Shown piece after piece: positions 1-7,645 of a stretch of 64,000 nt of DNA (the stretch's first letter is position 1; every line of letters starts with the position of its first letter). This DNA comes from Nocardia mikamii NBRC 108933 (GTDB lineage Bacteria; Actinomycetota; Actinomycetes; Mycobacteriales; Mycobacteriaceae), in contig NZ_BDCM01000028.1 of the NCBI RefSeq assembly GCF_001613505.1, forward strand, positions 1 to 64,000, given 5' to 3'. The notes below the pieces were generated by a model. It was not told the DNA's origin and made no database searches. It saw only the letters and a list, made by a program, of their open reading frames with translations. The position numbers and the translations under genes were made by a program.

Positions 1-1
1 G

Positions 2-136
2 ATCGGCCTGATCGTGTACTTCCTCGGGGCCGTGGCCACAGTGCTGCGAGCCCGCGCTTACACACACATCGCCTACCCACTGCTGTATCTGGTGCCGGTC
101 GTTGCCGCCCTCGCACTGGGGTACGCCGCCGCCTGA
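2..136 (+). CDS. DoxX-like small membrane protein, C-terminal end (partial)
   Basis: The window opens inside this gene: a frame is open from base 2 to a TGA at 134-136 and encodes 44 residues. They form two hydrophobic stretches (IGLIVYFLGAVATVL and YPLLYLVPVVAALALGYAAA) separated by a short basic loop (RARAYTH). This is the usual end of DoxX-like four-helix membrane proteins, which are often about 115-130 residues long. The start, promoter and partners lie outside the window, so the family is a judgement from the last third only. Confidence 0.55.
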   Translation: MGLIVYFLGAVATVLRARAYTHIAYPLLYLVPVVAALALGYAAA

Positions 137-586
137 GCGCCCACCAGTCCCGTCCGCCGCATACCCCCCATGTGCGGCGGCACGGTGACTGCGCTCACCG
201 AATCTCCCGACCGGGCTCGCCGAAATGCCCCACCCAACGACCTCGAGCCGTCTGCGAAGCAGTGAGAAACGTGGTTCATGGTCAACCGTCAAAGCGGAAA
301 CGGAGTGCCAGCGCGCTTCTGGCCTCCGATAAGTGGGCGGAATCGGAGGTCATTCCGAAACAGCGCACCTGCCGACCTGCGGCAACAGCGTGCCAGTCGC
401 GCACGAAGCGGCCCCGTTATCTGGGGCAAGCCCAAATGTGTTGTTTTCTCGCCGGTTACTACCAGAACCCGACAAGGACTGACGAGTTGGATCAGGCGTA
501 AGAATCCCAGGCGCACAGGCCAGATCGAAACCCGCATCGACTTGCGGCCGCGGCCGCGAGAGATGAGACACGCTTAAGCGACGCTG
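137..586. other. 450-bp stretch without a convincing gene
   Basis: Several overlapping frames are open here but none has a good start, ribosome site or recognisable protein. The only structure noted is a 26-bp dispersed repeat at 321-346 (listed separately). It may be debris of an older gene or element, since the neighbouring gene at 587-1214 is frameshifted. Confidence 0.4.
321..346 (+). repeat. dispersed repeat A, copy 1
   Basis: A 26-bp sequence starting GGCCTCCGATAAG and ending GGAATCGG. Near-identical copies lie at 14700-14725 (opposite strand, one mismatch) and 32965-32990 (opposite strand, one mismatch). Similarity to the 14.7-kb copy extends about 13 bp upstream with a few mismatches. 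The core carries a short inverted repeat, CCGAT...ATCGG. Its function is unknown. Confidence 0.7.
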
Positions 587-1214
587 TTACCTGCTAGAAG
601 GGGGATCGACCGCGTCGAGGTCTTCGGCTCGCGCGCTCTGCAGCGCTTCGAGTTTCGCATCAAGCTCGACGATGGCCGATGTGGTTCCCAGGTCCTCTCG
701 CAGCGCCTGGCGGAGTAGCTGCACCGCAGCGATCGCAGAATCATCCAGTCACCCGATGCAGCCTGGAAATGGCTTCCCGATTCGCGGCCCCGAGGACGGC
801 GTTGTGCAGAACCCGATAGGCATTCCCCAGTCCAGTGTCCACCTCAGAGGCAATCGTCAACAGTCGGTCGGTGACGATCATTTGGGCCCGGGCATACATC
901 TCCTGGTACTGGCTGCGGACCGCCTCAAGCCTTTCGACATCGACATCTGCACCACGCTCAAGCGCTCGCACACCGTCATGCAATGCGGTGCGGTAGTTCC
1001 GCGCGGACTCGTTGAAATGCGAATAGACAGAACGCTTTTCTTCACTTTGCTGCTGCTTGGCGCTCTCAACTCGCTGTTCGGAGAGATGAGAGCGCTGGAT
1101 CTCAGCCTCAACGCGTTTGCTGCGGATCCCAGCCCATTGCGCGGCCACGGCAGCCCCGAACGTGCCGACCACGCCGATGCCTGCGACGGCCAAACCAACC
1201 AGGTCTCCCCCCAT
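587..1214 (-). pseudogene. membrane-anchored coiled-coil protein, frameshifted near its C-terminus
   Basis: The main frame (1214 down to a TGA at 741) encodes 157 residues. They comprise an N-terminal hydrophobic segment (MGGDLVGLAVAGIGVVGTFG), then a long charged helical region rich in E, Q, R and S that looks like a coiled coil. Just past the TGA, the +1 frame carries on plausibly for about 50 codons (DDSAIAAVQLLRQALRED... ending at a TAA at 587-589) with the same helical composition. The natural protein was therefore probably about 210 residues, and a one- or two-base indel near 741 broke it, or the assembly has an error there. The role is unknown. The gene diverges from the pentapeptide gene to its right, with palindrome B between them. 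Confidence 0.55.
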
Positions 1215-1310
1215 AGCACCCCATTATCGACTACACGAAGCTCCCTGTCCTCGATTGCGAATGCACTAGGTCACCATAGGATTCCGCCAGAGCCTCCGCC
1301 CGGCCTCACC

Positions 1311-1338
1311 CTGTCTCGAAACCTTGGATTCGAGACAG
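1311..1338 (+). repeat. 28-bp lox-like palindrome B, copy 1
   Basis: Perfect 10-bp arms, CTGTCTCGAA and TTCGAGACAG, flank an asymmetric 8-bp spacer, ACCTTGGA. A second copy lies at 14827-14854 in the opposite orientation, with one arm change and one spacer change. The site is 192 bp upstream of the pentapeptide gene at 1531. The layout of two arms around a 6-8 bp spacer resembles a tyrosine-recombinase crossover site, but it could equally be an operator shared by the two pentapeptide genes. Confidence 0.75.
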
Positions 1339-1530
1339 CATGTGTGCGCAGTTGTCGGCGCTTCAAAGTCGCTTGTGGGCTGGTCTCGGAATTTGGTTTC
1401 GTTTCGGGTGTGGCCCGGTCTGGGATGCCCTGGGGCACTGACGCAGTCGGCCCTACTTGAGTGGGGCGCGCGTGACCTAGGCGCATCATTGACACCGACA
1501 ACAGCGCAACCGTTGGAAGGGCGGGCTCGG

Positions 1531-2538
1531 ATGGCAACGGGGGGAAGACCACACGCGAGGCGGCAGCGGCTGGTCGCAGGCCGAGGGCGGACACTGCATC
1601 GGCCATCACCTCCGGTTCCTTCCGCTCCTGCTGAACCGGCGGCGCCACCAGAACCTGTGGTGACACAGCAGAATTCGCCCTCCGCCGCAGAGTCGAACAC
1701 GTCCGGTTCGGCGGCGACGTCGGCGTGGACGAGGGTGACCGCCCTGGCAAGCGGGGGTGGCACACTGCTGGCGGCCTTGGCGGCCACTGGGGCTCTGTGG
1801 TTCACCGGGCAATCGCTGCACGCCACCAACACCCAGCTCGACACGTCCCAGCAGACTGCGGCCACAGATCGTTTCCGTCTGGCCGCCGAACAACTCTCCT
1901 CGGACAAGATCAATGTCCGTGTCGCCGGTATCTACCTGTTCGAACGCCTGGCCAAAGACTCACCGGCAGATCATGCGACCGTGTACTCAGTCCTGACGGC
2001 ATTCGTACGCACCCAAGCCCCTGTCAACAACTGCCCCACACCTCCAGAGTCGGCGGTGGCGCCTGTCGACATCCAGGTCGCGATGACGGTGATCGGCCGA
2101 CGAGACTCCTCCCGGGAACAATTGGTAGATAAACCCGATCTCAGCGGAACTTGTCTCGTCGGCGTTAACCTGAGAGATGCGCACCTGGACGAGGTGAATC
2201 TGCGGGGCGCGAACCTGGAACACGCGAACTTGACCGGCGCGAGCCTGGGCATCACGCACCTGGACCGTGCAAACCTGGCATGGGCGAACCTGGAATGGGC
2301 GGATCTGTCCCTCACCGGCTTGACCGGCGCGAACCTGGAACACGCGGACCTGTTCACCGCGCACCTGGAAGACGCGCAGCTGGACGACGCGAACCTGAGG
2401 GACGCGGACCTGACCAATGCGCGCCTGACCGACGTGGATCTGCAGAGCGCGAACCTGGAACACGCGAAGCTGACCGGCATACGGTACGGCGAATGGATGA
2501 AATGGCCGGAGGGTTTCACGCCCCCTCCGTCACGTTAA
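1531..2538 (+). CDS. membrane-anchored pentapeptide-repeat protein
   Basis: A 335-residue protein if started at the ATG at 1531, which follows a GGAAGG ribosome site. The open frame reaches back to 1324, but that part overlaps palindrome B. The order is a basic N-terminus, a Pro/Ala-rich stretch, one membrane segment (TLLAALAATGALWFTGQSL) and a helical domain (RLAAEQLSSDKINVRVAGIY). From about residue 205 to 320 there are some twenty A(N/D)LxxA-type pentapeptides that should form a right-handed quadrilateral beta-helix. The same TM plus helical domain plus pentapeptide layout recurs in the gene at 13171-14670. Pentapeptide proteins of this class are common in Actinobacteria and mostly lack an assigned function. 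Membrane tethering and a protein-binding role are inferences. Confidence 0.8.
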   Translation: MATGGRPHARRQRLVAGRGRTLHRPSPPVPSAPAEPAAPPEPVVTQQNSPSAAESNTSGSAATSAWTRVTALASGGGTLLAALAATGALWFTGQSLHATNTQLDTSQQTAATDRFRLAAEQLSSDKINVRVAGIYLFERLAKDSPADHATVYSVLTAFVRTQAPVNNCPTPPESAVAPVDIQVAMTVIGRRDSSREQLVDKPDLSGTCLVGVNLRDAHLDEVNLRGANLEHANLTGASLGITHLDRANLAWANLEWADLSLTGLTGANLEHADLFTAHLEDAQLDDANLRDADLTNARLTDVDLQSANLEHAKLTGIRYGEWMKWPEGFTPPPSR

Positions 2539-2688
2539 TACGTGTACGGGGTGTCGTAATTCGATCGGTTTCCCGACACTGTCCGCAGGGCGTTATGGCG
2601 CCCAGGTCGGCCGGTCACTTCGTTGTCGGTGAATCGTGTCGAGAACCGTCGCGGATTGTGATGGCGGATTCCTGCAGGCAGTGCTGCG

Positions 2689-3234
2689 CTACGGCTTCGT
2701 GTCGGGTTTCTTGTCGTCGGCCGATGACCTCGTGGGCGAGGTCGGGAAGGGGTTGTACTTCTTGGGCTCGGTCAGGACGATGAACAGGATCAATCCGGGA
2801 GTGAGTCCGATCGTCCACCACCAGAAGTGCGGGTCGTGCAGGGCTGTTTCGACTCCGCCCGTGCGGGCGTACAGCGCGAGCACGACCGGGGTGGCGACAG
2901 CTTCGACGAACGCGGCGGTCCTGACCAGCTCCCAGAATTGTTCTCGCCGGGCGAGGAGGTCCTTGCGCCTGTCGATAGCTGTCCGGAGGTCGTGCACGGC
3001 TCGTTCCAGATCCGATCTGTTGGAGGCGTTTTCGGGTAGCGCGTTCAGCTTCTCGATCAGCCCGGCCAGGGTGGTCAGCTGATCACCGAGCGACTTCTCG
3101 GTGTTCGCTCGGGAGGCGCTCGCCGCGATGAGCGCACCGATAATCGTGGCTACCGGTGCGGCCAGTCCCACAGCGATCGTCAATGCCGCACTGCTGCCGC
3201 CACTTTCAGCGGCAAGGATGTCCCACCCGTGCAT
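2689..3234 (-). CDS. membrane protein with central coiled coil, unknown function
   Basis: 181 residues. Segment order: a hydrophobic N-terminal span (ALTIAVGLAAPVATIIGALIAA), a charged helical middle (about residues 45-100, EKLNALPENASNRSDLERAV and on), and two more spans (TAAFVEAVATPVVLALYA and FWWWTIGLTPGLILFIVL). A Pro/Ser/Lys-rich tail follows. It is convergent with the pentapeptide gene, 150 bp apart. No family was recognised. Membrane location is supported by sequence, function is not. Confidence 0.65.
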   Translation of the reverse strand: MHGWDILAAESGGSSAALTIAVGLAAPVATIIGALIAASASRANTEKSLGDQLTTLAGLIEKLNALPENASNRSDLERAVHDLRTAIDRRKDLLARREQFWELVRTAAFVEAVATPVVLALYARTGGVETALHDPHFWWWTIGLTPGLILFIVLTEPKKYNPFPTSPTRSSADDKKPDTKP

Positions 3235-3330
3235 CCGCCCATCATCGCAGGATCTTTGGACACCGCTTGGCTTGTCGACAGTTTGCGGTGCCCGGTCGAA
3301 TTCGCCGGTCCGTGAATGGTTGCCGGGCTC

Positions 3331-3835
3331 TCAGCTCGTGGCCGGCGCGGACCGCAGGTAGGCGTAGACGGTTTCGCGGCTGATCCCGAAGTCCTTTGCC
3401 AGCACCGATTTCGATTCGCCGGCCGCCGCGCGCTCACGGAGCTGGGTGGCTTGTTCGGTGGTGAGGGCGGGTTTGCGGCCGGTGTATACGCCGCGGGACT
3501 TGGCCGCGGCGATGCCCTCGCGCTGACGCTCGAGGATCAGGGCGCGTTCGAATTCGGCGAAAGCGCCCATCACCGACAGCAGCAGGGTAGCCATGGGCGA
3601 GTCCTCGCCGGTGAAAGTGAGGCTCTCTTTGACGAATTCGACCCGCACTCCCTTGGCGGGGAGGGTTCGCACGATCTGACGGAGGTCGTCGAGGTTCGGG
3701 CCAGGCGGTCCATCGAGTGCACGATCACCGTGTCGCCGTCGCGCACGAACGCGAGCGTCTCGGCGAGCTTCGGCCGCGCCGAGTCCTTCCTGGAGGCTTG
3801 TCGGTGAAGGTGCGTTCGACGTCGACGCCGTCAAG
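3331..3835 (-). pseudogene. serine recombinase (Tn3-type resolvase) remnant
   Basis: The C-terminal two thirds are clear: LDDLRQIVRTLPAKGVRVEF, the E-helix region FAEFERALILERQREGIAAA and a terminal helix-turn-helix (SVLAKDFGISRETVYAYL) match resolvase/invertase proteins. Upstream the reading frame is broken. The segment FVRDGDTVIVHSMDRLAR sits in another frame, and a one-base loss between the R and N codons near 3700 separates the parts. A second frame jump lies near 3780. The catalytic serine region (YxRVS) is absent. Instead, 3838-3945 encodes an unrelated scrap (ESLRELRSIVDALREDNEF), so the 5' end was replaced. The element is dead. An intact resolvase of the same class lies at 11547. Confidence 0.8.
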
Positions 3836-3991
3836 TTATCGAATTCGTTGTCCTCGCGCAGCGCGTCGACGATCGAGCGCAGTTCGCGCAGCGATTCGAC
3901 TCCGGGCTCGAGGCCGAGGAAGTCCTCCCTCGGTCACAGGCCGACCCCACTGCCGATCCCCCACGATCGGGGATAACCCGTTCGCGCAGTC

Positions 3992-5260
3992 TCAGTTCGG
4001 CAGGTCGGGGCGGCGGCGATGTGGGTCTGTGATGGGAGCGGGGTAGGTCACGATGCGCTGGGCGATCCGCGAGGCCATGAGGGTGGAGACACCGCTGGGC
4101 AGCGAGGGATCGTAGCCGGTGAGCTCCGCGATGCGGGAGAGCCGGTAGGTGACCGTGTTGCGATGGATGAACAGTGCCTGGGCGGCGGCGCTGTGGTTGA
4201 ACTCGCTGTCGATGAACGTATCGAGCGTCTCGAGCAGCGCGGGATGATCGGCGAGCGGATCGAGCAGCGCGGCCAGGGCCGCGAGCGTGGCGCCGCCTGC
4301 AGCCACGGAGTATTCGAACATCATGTGCCTTCGGGTGCAGATGGTTTCGGGCCGGGCCAGAGCGCGGGCGGTCTCGGCGACGGTTTGCGCCTCGGTGTAA
4401 GCCCGGGGGATATCGGCGCGGGTGAGTGCGGTCGCGACGCCGATCCAGCATCCGGGCTGAACGGCTCTGCTGGGCAACCCGATTCGGCGAGCCAGCGCCG
4501 CTGCCGGGTCGCCTTCGTCGACCGGGCGCCGAGGGACGAGCGCGATCCAGCCACCGTTGTCTCGGTAGAGGAAGGTACCCGGAAGCAGTCCGAGCCGATT
4601 ACGGATAGTTGTGAGGGTGCCAGGCGCCGGTTCTCCGACCCGTACCGCGGCAACCAGGAACGCTTCCGCGATGGGGATTTCGGGCGCGCCGGTCCATTTG
4701 ACCTCGCGTCCGGCGAGCAGGTCGGCGGCGATCTCGCCTTGTCGTTCCAGGATGTCCCAGCGTGGTTGCCGACTGTCCTCGACCAGTGCGGCGGCAATGT
4801 GCGCAACTACCAGGTTGAGGTAGTTGGTCAAGCGCAGCCCGAGTTCCGGGAGCAGCGTGTACTCATCGATTTCGAGGGCGGATATGGACTGGCGCCATAG
4901 GAACGCGGTGCCGACCCGGTAGTTGGTCAGGATCTCTTCGAGGGGCATGCCGTCGCGGATCAGTCGCAGTGCCCGCTCCACGAGCGGGCGTGTGTCTTGC
5001 CGGGACAGCTCGTCGTCCATGGTGAGCGACCGGAAGAACAGTGCGACGTTGAGCTGGACACTCGGCACGAAGTCTGCGTCCAGCATGGAGCGTGGCAGCA
5101 GATCATCGGTCTCTAGTGTGGCGGCCAGGCCGGCCGTCCGGGCGTGTGCCCGCTCGATCACCTGCTGCCACCGCTCGTCGCGCGCGGGTGCGCGTCCGTC
5201 GCCGGGCACTCGACAATTGGAGGTGGCGGGAATCCCGGCCTCGGGCCGTATGGCGAGCAC
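3992..5260 (-). CDS. PucR/CdaR-type transcriptional regulator
   Basis: 422 residues. The C-terminus carries the PucR-family helix-turn-helix (SAAAQALFIHRNTVTYRLSRIAELTGYD), preceded by the usual long helical and GGDEF-like sensory region. The N-terminal third contains the RsbT-like helical segment typical of actinobacterial members (LRLIRDGMPLEEILTNYRVGTAFLW). Such proteins usually activate or repress adjacent catabolic genes in response to a metabolite. It is the last gene of a leftward unit with the DapB-like dehydrogenase (34-bp gap) and the PhyH dioxygenase, so it probably controls that unit. The effector is unknown. Confidence 0.85.
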   Translation of the reverse strand: MLAIRPEAGIPATSNCRVPGDGRAPARDERWQQVIERAHARTAGLAATLETDDLLPRSMLDADFVPSVQLNVALFFRSLTMDDELSRQDTRPLVERALRLIRDGMPLEEILTNYRVGTAFLWRQSISALEIDEYTLLPELGLRLTNYLNLVVAHIAAALVEDSRQPRWDILERQGEIAADLLAGREVKWTGAPEIPIAEAFLVAAVRVGEPAPGTLTTIRNRLGLLPGTFLYRDNGGWIALVPRRPVDEGDPAAALARRIGLPSRAVQPGCWIGVATALTRADIPRAYTEAQTVAETARALARPETICTRRHMMFEYSVAAGGATLAALAALLDPLADHPALLETLDTFIDSEFNHSAAAQALFIHRNTVTYRLSRIAELTGYDPSLPSGVSTLMASRIAQRIVTYPAPITDPHRRRPDLPN

Positions 5261-5294
5261 TCCCCCGCGAAGGCGGCCGAAACGCCGCCACCGG

Positions 5295-6347
5295 CTACCT
5301 CGCTTTCTCCTGGTTCGCGCGGGCGCCCTTGCTGGCGAGGGCGGACACCGGGAGATCGAGGATGGTGCGGAAGCCGGGTTCGGCCGCGGCGACCGCGGAC
5401 ACCGCGTTGCAGGCCATGGCCACTGTCGACAGGAAACTCTCGTAGCCGCCCGGTGCGCTCACCTCGATCGTCTGCTCGCGGCCGACGATGGTGAGGGAGT
5501 CACCGCGGGCCACAGGGTCGTCGGCCTCGAAAATGCCGAAGTGCGTGGCGAATTCGATGACCGGCTCGCCGGCCCGGATACCCCGCGCCCGATGGACGAC
5601 GCCGGCGACCGTGCCGGCCGGGACGGCGACGTGCTCGCCCGCCCTGTCGGCGGCGGCGACGAGGTGACGCTCCACGGGGTCCACCTCGATGCTGTCGAGG
5701 GTCCACTCGAGGCCACGTGCCAGCGCGGCGATGCTCTGGTCGAATCCGACATGCCCCATCACCCGGCCCGACCGCTGCCGCGCGTCGAACTCGTCCGGGG
5801 TGAGCCCGAGGCCGAACTTCTGCAGAATGGCGCCGTAGCGACTCATATCCGCCGTCCGGCGCACCGCCACGCGCTGGACCTCGGTGGTCAGCCCGCTGAG
5901 CACCAGCGGCAGCGTGTCCATGAGCATGCCGGGGTTACAGCCGGTGCCCAGCACGGAGACGCCGTGCTCCCGCGCGACCCGGTCGAGCCGAGCCACGATC
6001 TCGGGGTGGCTCAGGCTCGGCTCGCGCAGCTCCTCGCAGATGGACACCACATTCATCCCCCGCTCGAGGAGCACCGTGATCGTGGGCTCGATTCCATCCA
6101 GCCACGACGACGTGGCGACGACGGCCACATCGGCACGCGGCAGCTCCTCGGCCGACGAGACGACCGCCACCGCGGGTGCGTGCGCGACCAGCGACGCCAG
6201 ATCGACGCCCGAGAGCGCTGGCCGGATGTCCAGCGCCCCCACCAGCGCGCAATCCGCACGGGGGACGAGGGATTCGACGATGGCGAGACCCGTGGCGCCG
6301 AGACCGACGACCACCACCTCCAGCTCCGGCGGATCAGCGCGCATCAT
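5295..6347 (-). CDS. DapB-like NAD(P)-dependent amine/amino-acid dehydrogenase
   Basis: 350 residues. The N-terminus has a Rossmann fold with a glycine-rich loop (VVVVGLGATGLAIVESL) and the DapB-like core, including the conserved GTGCNPGMLMDTLPL stretch. That stretch is typical of the group around 2,4-diaminopentanoate dehydrogenase and related dihydrodipicolinate-reductase-like proteins. Its ATG overlaps the stop of the upstream PhyH gene by four bases (6344-6347), so the two are translationally coupled. It probably reduces or oxidises an imine/amine substrate made or used by the PhyH enzyme. The substrate cannot be read from sequence. Confidence 0.7.
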   Translation of the reverse strand: MMRADPPELEVVVVGLGATGLAIVESLVPRADCALVGALDIRPALSGVDLASLVAHAPAVAVVSSAEELPRADVAVVATSSWLDGIEPTITVLLERGMNVVSICEELREPSLSHPEIVARLDRVAREHGVSVLGTGCNPGMLMDTLPLVLSGLTTEVQRVAVRRTADMSRYGAILQKFGLGLTPDEFDARQRSGRVMGHVGFDQSIAALARGLEWTLDSIEVDPVERHLVAAADRAGEHVAVPAGTVAGVVHRARGIRAGEPVIEFATHFGIFEADDPVARGDSLTIVGREQTIEVSAPGGYESFLSTVAMACNAVSAVAAAEPGFRTILDLPVSALASKGARANQEKAR

Positions 6348-7237
6348 GCGTTGTCGAACTGCTCGAACGGGTTGGCGATCTGGGCGTTGTCTTCGTCGAG
6401 CAGGAAGATCGGATCGGCCATGGTTCCCCGATGCGCGACGAAACCGGTGCCGGGAGGGCAGGTCGACCAGCCCAGGAGCTGCTGGATGTCTTTGTCGAAG
6501 GTCTTCACGACTTCCGTCGGGTAGGTCAGGTAGGCGTTCTCCTCCTGGCGGAGGTAACCGAGGTCGAGCCCGATGGTCAGCCCGATCCGGTTGCTGTCCG
6601 AGGCGTTGGGACCGCCGCCGTGGAAGGTCCCGCCGACCCAGATCAGAGCGGAGCCGGCGGTCATGACGGTCGGCACGGCCTCGTCTGCGCGAGGACCGCG
6701 GTCATCTCCCCAGAGATGGCTGCCGGGAACCACCATGGTGCCGCCGTTCTCGGCGGTGAATTCCGTGACCGCGACCATGATCTGGACCCGCGCTTGGCGG
6801 TAGCCCTCGGGGTGGCGCCACTGCCAGACCGCGTCATCGCGGTGGAGAGGCTGCGCGCCCTCGCCCGGGTGGATGTCGATGATCGAGCTGACGCCGACGG
6901 CGTAGTTGGGCGCCAGCTCGACGTTGTCCTCTCCGATCCAGATCGGCTGAGGTTGCTCGAGGAAGTGCGAGGCGATTCCGGCGTAGTGACGGTGCCGCAC
7001 CGCCGTGGCGGCATGGCGTGTGTGCTGGAAGATGCCGTAGAGCCGCTTCGTGCGGTGTCCTGAGAAATCGTCTTCGCCCCAGGGGACAGCGGCCAAGACT
7101 TCGTCGATTTCGGAGCGCAGCTCGCCTAAGGTCTCGCGGTCGAAGAAGTCCCGGATGATGACGCCGCCGTCGCGTTCGACAACAGCGACCGCCTCCTCGA
7201 CCGGCACAGTGGGATCGAGAGTGGTCAGAGTGCGCAT
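6344..7237 (-). CDS. PhyH-family Fe(II)/2-oxoglutarate dioxygenase
   Basis: 297 residues, the usual length for phytanoyl-CoA dioxygenase-like enzymes. The iron triad is visible as H132-x-D134 (QPLHRDDAVW) and H206 (VGGTFHGGGPN), with R217 placed to bind 2-oxoglutarate. The ATG at 7237 follows an AGAAAGG ribosome site. It leads the operon PhyH / DapB-like dehydrogenase / PucR. The family hydroxylates or halogenates small molecules, so with the downstream dehydrogenase it probably modifies an amino-acid-like or secondary metabolite. That is inference. Confidence 0.85.
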   Translation of the reverse strand: MRTLTTLDPTVPVEEAVAVVERDGGVIIRDFFDRETLGELRSEIDEVLAAVPWGEDDFSGHRTKRLYGIFQHTRHAATAVRHRHYAGIASHFLEQPQPIWIGEDNVELAPNYAVGVSSIIDIHPGEGAQPLHRDDAVWQWRHPEGYRQARVQIMVAVTEFTAENGGTMVVPGSHLWGDDRGPRADEAVPTVMTAGSALIWVGGTFHGGGPNASDSNRIGLTIGLDLGYLRQEENAYLTYPTEVVKTFDKDIQQLLGWSTCPPGTGFVAHRGTMADPIFLLDEDNAQIANPFEQFDNA

Positions 7238-7645
7238 CGCGCTGCCTTTCTGAAATGGGTTGGTTCGGTGGTCGCCACCGGTGATGCGGCTGATCGAGCG
7301 CCTCGGCGTCGACGCAGGCCAGGCTACACGATCAGTTGACTTGTTCTAGCGACTTTATCAGGTGATCCACTTCGTGGAGGCGCTTTCTCCACCACGGGGT
7401 CGGCGACATCGTCAATGGGATGGTGTTCCGACGAGGAACCACGGCGTCGCCGGCGTCCGATCCGGATGCGGGTCAGCCCGAGGTGGACGCACCTGCCCCT
7501 GATCCGGACGATAACGATCCGCCCCATGCGGATCTCGCTGCCTGACAACCACCGGCCTACGGAGTATTCGCCCGTAGACCAGTGGCAAGCCCTCCCCGCC
7601 GAGGGGAGGGCGCGGCAGCCCTTCGAGACCGCATCCTTCGCGTTC
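7238..7645. other. intergenic stretch between PhyH operon and relaxase remnant
   Basis: 408 bp with no convincing gene. It should hold the promoter of the PhyH operon near its left end, but no clear -10/-35 pair or operator could be picked out. The right part is GC-rich and open in several frames without codon structure. Confidence 0.35.

Noticed and set aside
137..586. tRNA or small RNA in the first intergenic stretch
   Set aside because: No cloverleaf-like pairing or TTCGA-type arm could be assembled by eye.
741..2538. Start of the pentapeptide gene at 1324 and of the second one at 14742
   Set aside because: The upstream codons consist of palindrome B or repeat A sequence and lack ribosome sites; internal ATGs fit better.
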